Of a stretch of DNA of 64,000 nucleotides, positions 13,091 through 25,075 are shown one piece after another. The DNA is from Ostrinia nubilalis (Eukaryota; Arthropoda; Insecta; Lepidoptera; Crambidae). The position numbers were made by a program, and so were the translations under genes. The stretch covers positions 3,202,001 to 3,266,000 of the forward strand of contig NC_087119.1 in the NCBI RefSeq assembly GCF_963855985.1, given 5' to 3'. The notes below the pieces were generated by a model that was given only the letters and a program-made list of their open reading frames with translations, made no database searches and was not told the origin of the DNA. Numbering within the stretch: the stretch's first letter is position 1; each line of letters starts with the position of its first letter.

Positions 13091-13249
13091 TTACGGCCCG
13101 CACGCGTTCGCCCCCGCTCGGATTGCCAATAAAAATTAAACGATGAGTTACTTAGTATCACTAGATCATGAGCGCCATAACTTTTAGTGTCGACGGGATT
13201 ATCACGTAGCGTGTTTCGGCACATTTCAACAGTAAATGAGTCAGTCGGC

Positions 13250-13560
13250 CAGCGCTTCTCAAACTGGGTGGTCGGGACACCCGCTGTTGTTAAATGATGT
13301 TTTTAACGCTTTGGATTCACGCGTGGTCATTTGAAGTACTTTATTAGTTAAGGTGGAAACTTCTTTAATGGTGTCGCTTGTCTCAACTAGCATTAAATCT
13401 ACTATTATGTAGGTATTCGAAATGAATGCTCAGTATCTAGTTTCAGAAGCAGACTCTTGAGCCTTCTTTTGGACATTGAACTTCTCGTAGAGTGTGAGAA
13501 TTCACCAAGAATTCTCCTGGGTTCCGCACCCAAAGGGTGTCAACGTGACCCCATTTAACA
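13250..13560 (+). mobile_element. Possible left end of a hAT element
   Basis: The sequence 'cagcgcttctcaaactgggt' at 13250 matches the CAG.G.TTCTCAAACT.GG terminus of a widespread hAT group. No matching right end or TSD was found; 'gggtgtcaacgtgacccc' near 13535 may be interior sequence. Treated as a decayed fragment. Confidence 0.4.
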
Positions 13561-14429
13561 TCTACTGAAGACTTCCACATTCATGTAACATTTCTACTGC
13601 ATCAAGATATCGAAATGTCATAAATCCCAATTTTATCTTCTCTAACAATTATTTCCAAACCAAGAACTACTCGTGCGACATTGGGTCATTAGTTCAACAG
13701 TCAAATTCATCGCCAGTGATCCAAGCAGAGGAGCCCTATCTTGTAAACAGCAGAGCAAAGCTGGAACTTTCATGTTGAAAGCTCTAAAATAAGCTTATTT
13801 TCTGAATTAAAATTACTTACACCTAGGAAAATTACCGGCAATGCTTAGGCATTGTAGCAAGCCAGTGAACCGTCTGCAAAAAACCCAGCGAACACTGTTC
13901 TAAGTGCGAAGCCCCCAATATTAGCCGCGTTATTACAAGCTTATTATTTATATTATAATTATATTGTGTATAACAGCAATTGCTACTCAGATACACGTAC
14001 AGTTCGGACTGTAAACGACTATATTATTTTAATAAGCGGTACATCCGTAAGAGTATTAAGAATATTTTGCCGTCTGAATATAATTTGGAGTCTGTATGTG
14101 TTCATTTTGCACATATAAATTGCATATTTGTTACACTCATCCAACGTTGTGTGTAATTGGCGGAATGTTAATATCGCCAAGGAATCGGGTATCTTTTACA
14201 TATTTTAGGAGTTTGATGATACGGGATGGCCATTGGTCACAAATTAAATTTGATGGGCATTGAAAAGTTAAAGTTATGTTGTTATCGGTGATAATGACGG
14301 CGATCGTATCGATTTGATGTTGAGAGAATTTCATGTAGTTAATTATTATCTTTTAATTATGACTTTGCATCATCAAGATTGCCTTAATCAAACAATGTGA
14401 GAGTTGAAATCTATGCTCTATCTATATTA
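13561..14429. other. No recognisable feature
   Basis: No gene or element seen. A 65-codon open frame on the minus strand (14137-14334) has no motif. Confidence 0.5.
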
Positions 14430-14618
14430 CTAGCTTTCCGCCCGCAGCTTCGCCCGCGTGGAATTTTTCGGTTTTTTATATAACCTATGACACTCAGCAA
14501 TAATGTGGCTTTCTATTGGTGAAAGATTTTTTAAAATCGGTTCAGTAGATCCCGAAATTACCCTTTACAATTTAACAAATAAAAACACACAAAAACCTCT
14601 TTATAATATTAGTATAGA
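14430..14618 (-). mobile_element. Short non-autonomous Helitron-like element
   Basis: On the minus strand it begins 'tctatactaatattataaag' (from 14618) and ends '...cgggcggaaagctag' (to 14430), inserted between A and T. The GC-rich 'cgcgggcgaagctgcgggcg' block just before CTAG is the 3' hairpin region typical of these elements. Length 189 bp; non-coding. Confidence 0.8.
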
Positions 14619-16978
14619 TAACATAGAGAATGTTAGGATGGATGTAAATACGTTTGTTACTCTTTTATGTAGAAACGTCCAGTAGCTTTATTTTTAGAGT
14701 TTGATGAAACTTTGGTTTGGCTAGTTTTTTATCTAAACCTACTCGGACGAAACCGTGGACAAAAGCTGGAATTTCGAAACGACAAAATAAGCAAAAAATT
14801 AAAATATTAGGTATACTTTAGTACTTAAATAATAAAAAAACGTATTTAGGGTAGTAAAAGCAGTTAATTTAGTCATAAAAGTAGTTGTAATTCAGTCAAT
14901 TTTCCAATATGCACCGTGTCGGCGTGTCCAATGTGTGATGGGCGGTCGTCTTGCAACGTACCTAACTACCAGTTTCCTCTTTAAGTTATTTTGTCCGTCA
15001 GTCTGTTTGTCCTCAATTATTGACTTTAATAAGTCTTTGACAATTCACGGTACCTACTGTACACAGTTGTACAAATTGTACATGTCCAGGTACAGTGAGT
15101 TACAGAAGTGTTGACTTTCTAATAGTCATCATGACAATATTATTAGAATACGTTTAAAATAATTTTTTTATGTCAATCTTCACATAATTTATTACTGTCT
15201 CTAAAATGTGTCTTATTCTGCTTTAGTATGTGACTTTAAAAATGTGTTACTTATTTAGCAAACTTTTTTTGTGATAATATCGCGAATATGTCAGCATATA
15301 TTTAATACTTGCAATGGCAACGTAATTCCTTGAGACTCAGTAGAGTTCTTGTTTTTTATTTTTATAAAATTAAAATATCATCTCCGGGTATAATTTACTA
15401 TAGTTGAATAAAACCATACAATGTTAGCCGACCGGTGAAATTACCTCAGATAGAGCATTAACTCTTTTAACCTTTAAAACGCGTCGTAAAATAAAAAGTA
15501 ATTAATGACTCTTTTCATTGCTTATATTAAAAACTACTTTAACGCATAAAAAGTAGTTTCGCCAAACCGCGTGCAACAATAAATATAATTGCAATTTCTA
15601 CCTTTTCTTTTAAACGAATGTAGTGGCCCTTGATATTACTTACATATTTCATACTATAACTAGATGCATTTGCCACAGTATAAGAAATTACTGCAATAGA
15701 ACAACAACTGTGTTGCGTTAGTTTTTTCAATATAAAATACCAAAATGTCACCAAAAATGTTCCGATCTCTAGATCATTTGAATTACAGTAAGTCAAAGTC
15801 AAAATTAATGCATCAGAGCGATAATTTTTACACTGTTTTTACAACGTTTAAAACTGATGAATACTTTGGTACAGTAAAAAAATAGTGACTCATTATATTA
15901 AGTTTTTTGGGAGAAAATTTTGATGCAAATATTTTTGTAAAGACAATATTGATGTGAATCAATATCAAATTAAATTTCTAATACAACCATTGAGATACTG
16001 TGTTAGTTTGTACACTGTGGCTACGTGTTTACTTGCATTCCACCATGACAGATGGTGCGACTGACAGTTGCGTCCATAACTCATTGTCATTTGCATTGTA
16101 ATGAAATCCACCGTTTGCCTTTTACATTATTGTGTTTTTTCAAATATATTTTTTAACATAAATTACTTTAAGGAAACGGCCACTTATTACAAATAATGTC
16201 ATTATAATATGGACGATAGCTGCTATGAACACGTAATATTATGATAATTATTTAATAAAAAAATGTGCTAGCAAGAATATGAAAAAATGCATTTCTTCAT
16301 GTTATGTATAATTTGTAATTAGAAATTTTATGATGACGTTTTATAGAGTTTCCGTGATTTTGCGCAATTTCACGTTTTTATTTGATATTAATGAAACTGA
16401 TTTACTTAAGATTTTAACTATTCAACTCATACAGATACAAATCCACGATCAATAAGACACAGATTTAAGGGTTAAACATAATAATTATATACTTCGCAGA
16501 TACCCCAGCTTGGTCATGATAATTTTACACCGCTTTCATACTTTGTACTTTATCAAGGTAACAAACCAAAAGGAAATAAAAACAAAAGTGCAGCACATAC
16601 TTGTGGGCCCGACTGTACTTTTATTGACACGCACTCGCCTACTAATTTAGTTTGCACAACGATTTATTACATTAAGATATGTCGGTAATTGTTTAGGCCG
16701 TATCTCACCGGTCGCAGCTAGATCATAGTGCGGTATTAATCACGCTGAATTTTGGCAACCGCCCCGACCTCGGCAACGCATTAAAATTATAAAGCTTCAA
16801 CAATTGACTTTGTGAACTATTTTAAAATTATACAAAAACATATCAAGGACTCCGCGTTTTCTCTACAGTCGTCTGGGTGATGATGATGTTAGCTCTATTA
16901 TAAGTAAAAGGAAAGGAAACAGTTTATTTTATACTGAGGCTGAGAGTTTATTTTATGTGCTCATCTTCTAATCTAACG
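14619..16978. other. No recognisable feature
   Basis: AT-rich DNA. The 87-codon minus frame at 15539-15802 has no motif. No inverted repeat with defined TSD was noticed. Confidence 0.5.
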
Positions 16979-17278
16979 GTAGCAGGAAGGCGCTGGATGC
17001 AGGCCGCTACCAAACAGGGCCGGACCGTGAGTTTAGGGGGCCCTGGGCTCATACTACTTAGGGCCCTACCTAATTACTCAAAGTATAGAAAAAAAGAGAC
17101 AGTAAATATTTGTGACTTAGCCTGGGGCCCCTTGTATCCACGAGGCCCTGGGCTGATGCCCAAAAAGCCATAATGGTAGATCCGGCCCTGCTACCAACCG
17201 GTTTATATGGAAATCATTGGGGGAGGCCTAAGTTCAGCAGTGGACGTCCTATGGCTGAAATGATGATGATGATGATTT
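16979..17278 (+). pseudogene. 3' end of an RTE-type LINE, interrupted by a hAT MITE
   Basis: The frame reads VAGRRWMQAAT, the conserved C-terminal tail of RTE-type LINE proteins in Lepidoptera. It resumes after the insert with 'ggaaatcattgggggaggcc', 'cagcagtggacgtc' and a GATGATGATGATG tail at 17262-17277. The upstream reverse transcriptase is absent (5' truncation). The same 3' end occurs at 24111, 35802 (minus) and 45062. The MITE at 17015-17190 splits the last coding segment, so the LINE piece is older than the MITE. Confidence 0.8.
17015..17190. mobile_element. hAT MITE nested in LINE tail, 8-bp TSD
   Basis: The termini 'cagggccgga' are inverted and exact for 10 bp. The flanks are ctaccaaa (17007-17014) and ctaccaac (17191-17198), an 8-bp duplication with one difference. 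The interior is G/C-rich with repeated 'gggccc' blocks. It interrupts LINE-derived sequence whose other copies (45062 region) lack it, which proves insertion. Non-coding, 176 bp. Confidence 0.9.
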
Positions 17279-17757
17279 TAATCTTCGAGTAGAACTGCTC
17301 GAAGCTGGAAATCTCAATATTCATAAACCCGGCCTTACTATTGCTCGTTTGTTTGATGGAGGATATGTGAAAATTCATATCGATGCGATTGTATTTTTGT
17401 AGGGTTAGCAAATACCAATACAGTTTTCCATCTGAATTCAGTTACAAATATTAACCAAACAGAAACTTTTTCAAATGTTTCCATATATCTGCAAAAAACT
17501 ATTTTGTTACGGATATGTGACATGCTAACATTGAAGTGGTGCTATTTTTGAAAATTCAATTTTAGTTATCAAATTGAAAATAAAATAAAATCAAAATTTT
17601 ATGCACCCTTTAAACCCTGTTACCTAAAATGCGAAACTCGAGTGTTAGTTAGCGAAAACATTTTTTGGTTGTTAATTTTTTAACGGTGTTTTACTTGTAC
17701 AGTTCATCATATTCATAAAGCTCAATGAGGCAGTACCTAGCTATTAACCTCTTGCCT
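17279..17757. other. No recognisable feature
   Basis: Two overlapping minus-strand frames of 61-65 codons lie here without motifs; I see nothing else. Confidence 0.5.
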
Positions 17758-17759
17758 TA

Positions 17760-17898
17760 CAGTCAGCGTCAAATAGTTCGTGACACCCAAAGTAGCCAAA
17801 AAGTTCTCAACACGTTTTTGTTATAACAAAATTGGAATAAGGTTGTATTATCAACTTTTTGGCCATTTTGTGTGTCATGAATTATTCGACGCTGACTG
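17760..17898. mobile_element. Tc1/mariner-like MITE flanked by TA
   Basis: The ends 'cagtcagcgtc' are inverted and followed by matching 'aaatagttcgtgacac' and 'ccaaaaagtt' blocks, so about 45 bp on each side pair with few mismatches. TA flanks both sides (17758-17759 and 17899-17900). Length 139 bp, no coding capacity. A TA duplication and CAGT start fit Tc1/mariner-type MITEs. Confidence 0.85.
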
Positions 17899-17900
17899 TA

Positions 17901-18512
17901 CACACGTGAATGACACAAAAGGGAATCTTTCATAATTTATTACTAGTATCTAAACATTAAGTCGGGTGTTTATCTTAAGGCCCCACCGGCGGGTATTCAA
18001 ATACTCACAAATAAAAGACGCACAGGCCGACCAGTGTGAAAGGAGCCTGTAACTATGTATAGTGGCTAATTGAAAGGCTTTCTACGACGACGCACACTGA
18101 TTGATACTTTGGAACGATTTTATAATAAGTTTAAAGGTTTATTTATTAATTTTATTTACACAAAAACAGCAATAAAATTAATTCCCTAATGTTGTCGTCA
18201 AACAAAATTTAATATCTGAACAAAATATTGATGAAAATATTATTTACAAAAAATACCTATTAAGTACGTACTACACATGAAAATAATTACAAGAAAAATA
18301 TAAAAAACCTTGTTCAAACGTCTCCTAAAACTTTTAAGACGGCGCTTGTTACCACCCGCACCACCCCCGCGTACCCCGCTACACCACCGAGCACAATGAC
18401 ATACTTTGCATGCAAAATTTAAAATATATTATTTTTATTTTTTTTTTGGTTTCAGTGTCGTGTATATTACTACCCCTGAGATGGGCGTTGTTTTACAAAA
18501 CCACACCCTGTA
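17901..18512. other. No recognisable feature
   Basis: AT-rich, with a short C-rich patch near 18345-18395 ('ccacccgcaccacccccgcg'). No gene or defined element seen. Confidence 0.5.
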
Positions 18513-19064
18513 TTGTTTCAACTCACACAAGCACTATTCAAACAAAATTTTAAAAATTATAGTTGCGTACAAAAATGCCTGAGTCATGTAATGGTGCACA
18601 ACATGGATGTATCGGTAATTCGAAATTCAATAGATCAATACCGTTCGGTCGGCGTACATCGGAGGGCCAGGGTTTTAAGTTTACTTATAATATTAAGTTA
18701 AATATTTCACATGGCCCTGTGAAAAAGCTTTATGGTCAGAATTACTTTTTCACTTTTAAATCATACAGTGTTGAGGCCAGTGTTTTTATAACAATTAGAC
18801 ATATTTTACCCCCTCTCCCGATGTGGACTAACTTTGTTCTCGGGTTTGCTCGTTAAAAATGTTCGTGGACTACTTTATTTTTCGATGGCAAACAGACTTC
18901 CTGAGGTTAAGGAGAAATACCAACATGGTATTGGTGGTCGCCACACATTTTGTTTGCCGGCCCCGAATGGGTTAAGGATTAGTACTCCCCGATATGGTGC
19001 GATCTTTTTGTTTGCGGATCGTTCGCCACGAATTGGATATTGTAAGCGTCTTGTTAGCGAGTGA
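18513..19064 (+). other. Unidentified cluster of overlapping open frames
   Basis: Three plus-strand frames overlap here: 62 codons at 18513-18701, 97 codons at 18563-18856 and 76 codons at 18834-19064. I recognise no domain. The frames shift relative to one another, which would fit a decayed single coding sequence, but it is equally compatible with chance. Composition is richer in G and C than the flanks. It sits directly upstream of a tRNA-derived SINE-like repeat. If it is a relic, a mobile-element protein is the likeliest source; a translated search would decide. Confidence 0.3.
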
Positions 19065-19094
19065 TTCCGAAATCGTGCTCAAAAATATTATGTT

Positions 19095-19370
19095 GTTTGG
19101 TGAGTGCTTGGTCTGGTGGCGCGTACGAGTTTAAGACGCCAGCTGTAGTTGTGGGTTCGATTCGCGATGGGGGCAAATCTTAGTATGATGAATGAGCCAA
19201 GCACATTATATTTGAATGTAATTATTAGTCATATTATGGTAGGTATATGAGAAGCAACATGAATTAAGTGGGGAGAAAAGATCGGGCAAGCACATAATAA
19301 TATAAGTACTTGAATGTAATTATTAATTTTATGGTACATGAGAAACAACATGAATTTAATGGGGTCAGGC
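19095..19370 (+). repeat. tRNA-derived SINE-like repeat with duplicated tail
   Basis: 'gggttcgattcgcgatgg' around 19152 matches the RNA polymerase III B box (GGTTCGANTCC) with one change at its end; a loose A-box-like 'tggcgcgtacgag' precedes it. Downstream, a block of about 82 bp starting '(g)gccaagcacat(t)a' and ending 'aacatgaatt(t)a(a/t)gtgggg' occurs twice in tandem (about 19197-19279 and 19287-19368). The head suggests a SINE; the tail duplication may be a separate event. Confidence 0.45.
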
Positions 19371-22300
19371 AGCGATGGTAGAGCTGAAGATTGCCTCATT
19401 TCTTCTATTTTATTTATTTAATAATCTCATTATGATTATTATCCGTATTGATGTATTTTAGTGTAATTATAACAATGAACGTTGGCTTCAACGTAGGTAC
19501 TGTATTACTTATTCCGTTTTATTTTCATCCAGAACGGCACTTCAGCATAATTGTTTTATTAATAACAGTAAATTACACAATGTTAGTTGTGATTTCTTTG
19601 TACTGATCCGCCTTGAACATTTAATTTAACATAACCTTATCTTAATACCTCTTTATGTTAGTCGGGCAAAAAATTAATGTTTAACATAATTATGAGTTCT
19701 AAAGTCGAAGCACGAGAGCAATTATTAGTAAACATAATAATTTATAATGTTGCAGTTTTTACTCGCTTTTATTATCTGGCCAAATTACTGTTTCATGATT
19801 ACCTATGTTTCGTTTTATACTATTTACTTTCTTATGAACGATGGAATAATTGATCAATTATGGTTTGCAACGGGTCTTGAGTGCAATACGATATTGTAAA
19901 CTCTAGTTTAACGTTAATACTTTGTTGACTTAGGGGTGGCCCTGTTGTTTTAATTAAAGATGCGACGGCATAGATCTAGAAAAAAAAAGCTTACGAATCT
20001 GCCGTAAGGTAAAAAAAGGAGAGTGATTTGTAAAATGTTTATAAAATAAGCAAAAAGGATTTAGCTTGAAAATAAGTTCGTCTTGAAATAAGTTATTATA
20101 AAAGGGACTGGCTAAAATTATTTTCAACTGCTTTTAAGGTTTGAAAATAAAAAAAACATGTTTGTGCACTTCCAAATATCCATCTACTTCTAGATTATGT
20201 TTAGTTGAATATGTTTATAATAGGTAATTGAAAAGTACTAATTTAGTAGTAATTATTTTAAAAAAATTACTCGAAATGTACTGTCATTATAATTGTGTGA
20301 AAATGATGCCGAACGCGACAACCCTATGTTTGCACGTGCACAAAAGAAGGGGCACATCTCCATCTGTTTAGCGACTCTATTATTAGTACCATAGAGCACA
20401 CTTCTTTTTAAATGCGGACCAGAGAGAAAAGAGGATGATATCAGAATAATAGAACTCTGAATGACGTCGGTATTCATTAATAACTTAAGAGGATTCGTTT
20501 CATTTTTATATATTTCCCTTGTTAATAAACAAGTCTTTAGTACCAATAGCGTCTTAAAATGAACGGTAGAAGGCATGAAATTGTACGAGTATTTGATTGG
20601 TTTGGAGCTCACGATCACGAATAATTAAAAATGGGTATATTCAAGCGTTTGTAAGTGATTAGGTAGCACACCAAGCTAAACACTGAAGCATCTTTTGCAG
20701 TTATATTAAATGCTATTTTGCAACGTCAACGTCACGCGTTCCTATGATAGAGTAATAATATTGGGTATACAGAATAAGTAGTAGCTCTTTTGTACGACTT
20801 AAGACAATAAACCGCTTGTAAATAAATCCACGGAACACTTGTACCGGAGTCCTCGCCACAAACCGACAACAGCCGAAACTTTCCCCATCCGCGTTCGCGA
20901 AGTTTAAATATAAAAATACAATAATTTCTATCGCATTAGTGGATGGAGTGCGTGCGTCCGAGCCCTCCCCAGCAGAAGTTAAAACAAATGGAAAATAAAC
21001 TTTTCAAATAAAATAAAAATAACCCTCCGAGAGGGTGGCGCCCCCGCCCAATAAAAAATATAATAACTTTTCTTTTTTATTCGGTAATGGCGGCGATTGT
21101 TTCTTTCTAATAATGTTGTTGTCCCGCTCACGCTCAGATTATTATAATGGGGCGCGCTCGTGAGGTACGTTCGCTATGCTTGTAAGCGAGATTTTCTTGA
21201 GTTATTTTAAGTTTTTTTTTATCCTCTAGGTTGCTGGAAAAGGTCGCTTCATAGCGATAAGACCGCCTAAATCCATCGACATCTCTTTTGTGTATTTCTC
21301 TTCTTGTTAATAAAGTGTAATCTATCAATTTAACAAGAGATTATTAATAAAATGACGAACTCTTTCACAGCATTAGCCATTATGGCTCATAAAGTTTAGG
21401 AATGCATTACCTGTAGACAATGTAACGTTCGATAACGATTCGAGAAAATAGCGTACGTCTTTACTTTCCTTTTTGGTGACAACCGAAAATAAGTAAGTAA
21501 ATGGAGAACTTTTAACATAGAAAAAGGGAACAAACATCAACAATAAGTTTTGCATTTACCTAATTTATTATTTCTATGAGCTTTTTCTCTTATTACTATG
21601 TTTTTTCCTTTACTACCTAGACTAAATAGGAAATACTTGCGCAAATTCGCTGTTTCCTTCAACAACAATGCAGTAACGTTTTAGTACCTCCAATCGAAAG
21701 TTAGACCAACTCATAAAAACAACTTTTTAAACATAAAGACGTTTTTGAAAACGGAAAAAAATTGTGTTGCTTTGATAAAACTTTTCAAAACAAAACACGC
21801 TCTATAACTTAGCGAGCGCCTTACCTCCGCTGAGGGCCCGCTCTGACCCTTGATGTCATTCCGTAGTATCACTTTCATTTGATACCTGTTATTATGTTGC
21901 TTTATAGCGTCTAAGAGTCTCCGTGCCTTATACAAATAGCCATTCGTATTATTATAATATCTATTGTTCTCAATAATAACGCTAGCGTGTTTTGAGCGGT
22001 GGACGTAAATAATAATATATTGTGGGTGCGTACGGAGTCAGCCTCCATAGGATTAGTTTTGATGACCAATGTTACTTAAAGTATCAAGGAAATGTGTAAA
22101 TATTGAGTATTATATAGTAAATTTATTAAAAAAAACCCAATAAATAAGTAAATCAATGAATGCAAAAACTAATTGTAATTATATTTTTTTTAATGTAACA
22201 CTAAGTTGCACCTGCAAAAGTGTGCCAACTCTATTGAGTCACATTTATTTGTTTATTGGAAACGAACAAGAATAGTCAAACAAATTCCGTACATTGCATG

Positions 22301-22694
22301 TAGCTTCAGTGTTACTGGTATTACTTTGCACCATTTGTTGGAAATTACGTAAAAAAAAGTCTAGAATCTTATAATGTGATCATAGCTTAAAAATAAAAAC
22401 TTTTTACAAATGCCGAATTTTTTGATCGCGACACGTGACCAGTTTTCAATGTAAGTGTACGTTTGTGTGTGTGCGCGCGTTAAAATAATAACGAACAGAT
22501 GGCCACAGAAAGAGTGCACCCTCATTCCACGTACAAACAAAGTGGTATAATTAATATAAAATGCATGCGTGTCTGTGTGCTTGGTTCCATTCATTGTTGA
22601 CGATTTGCTTTTTTAGAAGCACGCACGGAATTTGGTAGAAAATGTTTTTGTGACCTTTAAGTATTTGATGTGTGGCCTTTAATGATTAGAGCTT
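19371..22694. other. No recognisable gene
   Basis: AT-rich sequence with a somewhat GC/CpG-richer patch at about 20830-21050, including the small hairpin 'accctccgagagggt' at 21022-21036. A 121-codon minus frame at 20253-20618 has no recognisable domain. I see no element with defined ends. Confidence 0.5.
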
Positions 22695-22698
22695 TTAA

Positions 22699-24501
22699 CC
22701 CTTAATTCGACGACGTGCGATATACTTCCCATTGAACGAAAATAAATCTCCGTAAAAAAATTGACCGTATATCTTGAACTCAAGGTGTTTATTTGCTCCC
22801 TGAACTATTTAACTATGCTGTCAAAAATCAGCAAGGCACCAATATCGATGAGACGCGAGCAATCTCCAATAATATGACGGGGAGGAAGGGCCCGCTGCGC
22901 GGGCTCTCGGTAAATTGCATTTTATTCATTATTTTACGGCTTAATACTCTTGTAAAATTATTAAAAACTATAGATAGGATACCTGCGAAGCTACTTACAA
23001 TGTATTTACTGTCATACAGAGTTTTGTTTTCGTTTTACGACACCTATAACTTGCATGTCTAGTATACTTCCCGTCGTCGAATTACTAGTAAAGTAACTGC
23101 TAAATACTATGTCCAGTATTCTTCCCGTTGCCAAATTGTTAGAAAATTAACTTTTGTGGTTTTTGATAATAATATTTTAGGGATCCACACATAATATTTT
23201 TTCTGCCTCACAATGTACCGTTTTCCAGAGTTTCAACTCTAAAACACAAGCCTTAGTAGCATTGGTGCCGCCTAACACTACTCCTTTTCATAGAGATATT
23301 GGTTTTCATCAGAAAATTGTTCTTCTCACCCTGCTTTTTCATCAGTTCTTGCATAGAGCGCATGAATATAAACAGCTAAATCTTTAACTCTGTCTTACTC
23401 GAGGGAATAATGCCAGAGGCATGGAACAGAAGCGTGGTGGTACCCTTATTCAAGGAAGGGGATAACACCTTACTGAATAATTATAGTTCCATCACGCTTC
23501 CGAGCCATATCTACAAGTTTTTATGCGAGGGTTATTACATGCCGGTGTCCGAGAAGTCTTTGTAACCATAAACTACATCCATACGCTGCGGCAGGGTTAT
23601 ACAGAAGACCAAAGAGTATTACTTGCCATAACGCTTGGCGTACGTGGACTATGAGGAGGCTTTCGATTTGATTGAAGCTTGAGCAGTGCTGTAGTCTTTC
23701 CAGAGAGCTTCCGTATTGACCCTTGGTGCTGAAGTGCTTGCACTAAACGCCACCTTGATGGCGGTCCAAGTGCAGGAGAAGAAATCAGCAACAGGTCCAA
23801 GTGTTTTACCAGTAATCACATAATGATACCTACTGAAGGTTACTTCTCACAATAAACCCTCTCTATATCACAGCATGACATGGAGAGGGCTGTACTTGGT
23901 GTTTCTGTGCGACATCTAATGAGGAGATCCATAAAAGAACTAAAATCACTGATATAGCCTTATGGATTAGCATGCTGAAGTGGCAATGGGCAGGGCGCAC
24001 ATCACGCAGAACTGATGGCTGATGGCTACAGCAAGGTTCTAGTATAGAGGCAACGTGCCGACAACCGCTGTGTGGGGGGGTCCACCCACAAGGTGGACAG
24101 ATGAACCCATAAAGGTAGCAGGAAGGCGCAGGATACAGGACGACTATCAGATTGGCCGGTTGTTAGCCCACTTGCCAACCTGATAATCATTGGGGGAGGA
24201 TAATGTTCATTAGTGGACGTCATAAAGCTGAAATTATGATGATGATAATTAATATTTTATTACGGAACCACTTGTTTCTTTTTTCTGTCTCTTCGACAAC
24301 GGGAAGTATACTGGACATGGTTTGAGAGCGTCACTTTCTTATGAACTTGGCAATGTCCAGTATACTGGACATAGGTTTTTCAGGAAACTGAAATAGTTAG
24401 ATTTTTTTGGGTATTTTTTCTGGGGTCCCATACAAGCTAAGAAACGAAATCAATAACTGTTTTATAAATTTTACTAAAAAAAAATTCCGTCGAATGAAGG
24501 G
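22699..24501. mobile_element. Non-autonomous piggyBac-like element with nested LINE
   Basis: The left end reads 'cccttaattcgacg' and the right end, reverse-complemented, 'cccttcattcgacg' (one mismatch in 14). TTAA flanks both sides (22695-22698, 24502-24505), the exact target used by piggyBac transposases. Subterminal copies of an 'atgtccagtatacttcccgt'-like motif appear at about 22718 (partial), 23058, 23111, 24296 (inverted) and 24352 (inverted), which could be transposase-binding sites. No piggyBac transposase frame exists. About half of the length is an RTE LINE relic (23345-24249) that must have inserted later, since the two terminal regions match each other and not the LINE. Confidence 0.85.
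23345..24249 (+). pseudogene. RTE-type LINE relic (reverse transcriptase and C-terminus)
   Basis: In one frame from about 23375 the sequence encodes IFNSVLLEGIMPEAWNRS then VVVPLFKEGD, the start of an RT domain. After frameshifts, LAYVDYEEAFD at about 23635-23667 is RT motif A with its catalytic aspartate. The YADD motif is missing through an internal deletion. Near 23912-24000, 'NEEIHKRTKITDIA' and 'LKWQWAGRTSRRTDG' are the C-terminal tail, and 'ggtagcaggaaggcgcagga' with a GATGATGATAAT end (to about 24248) closes the element. Many stops make it non-functional. It lies inside the piggyBac-like element. Confidence 0.85.
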
Positions 24502-24505
24502 TTAA

Positions 24506-24771
24506 AAAGATAGTACTCGATCGATTTCAAGATTTAGCAAAGAAGAATGTGACAAAGTTACCTACTTACTAAAGCGCTTACATTAATCAATGATGTACCA
24601 CCAAAGAACGTTACACTTTCTTCGTATGAAACTCCATACTGCACACTTATCCGCACCGTAACGTAAACGCCTCGCCTCGCGATTGACAGTTCGCGAAAGG
24701 CGATACGGTTTTGATCTCTTTCCGAGTTGATAAGTCTGCTATGAGCTTTATTCACTAATAACATTCTGTAT
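24506..24771. other. No recognisable feature
   Basis: Short interval between the piggyBac-like element and an (ATC)n tract. A 68-codon minus frame (24558-24764) has no motif. Confidence 0.45.
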
Positions 24772-25075
24772 CATCATCATCATCATCATCATCAGCCTCT
24801 AGCCCCCTTTTTTTGTTTTTTTTTTACGGGGTAAAAATGCGTTGAATCGCATACCTACCCTGCGGGGACAGGGTAGGTTATGTGGGGCTCACCACGTCAG
24901 AAGGACGAGGCATACCCACTAAAAAGACCCCGGTGCTCCGTCACTCGCCATAAGTGGAAGGAGACTGTGGGTTTCCGGACAAAGCCTTCTCTACCACAGC
25001 CCCTCCCGGAGCCTCTAGCCCCTAGCTTAACTAGTCTTTGCCTCTGTCACTTGCTGTCATCACTTCCTTCCTAGT
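24772..25075 (-). mobile_element. 3' end of a non-LTR retroelement with GAT tail
   Basis: Read on the minus strand, a GC-rich body (containing 'cgtccttctgacgtggtgag' and an inverted pair 'ctaccctgtccccgcagggtag') is followed by an A-rich stretch, 'gggggctagaggctgatgat' and a long (GAT)n tail at 24772-24796. That order is a retroelement 3' end. No RT coding sequence survives. The 64-codon plus-strand frame is a shadow. Confidence 0.55.

Noticed and set aside
20253..20618. 121-codon minus-strand frame
   Set aside because: No recognisable domain, low-complexity hydrophobic and Ser-rich composition, AT-rich surroundings.
20830..21050. GC/CpG-richer patch as a promoter or 5' exon of a host gene
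   Set aside because: No recognisable core promoter, splice pattern or coding signal could be tied to it.
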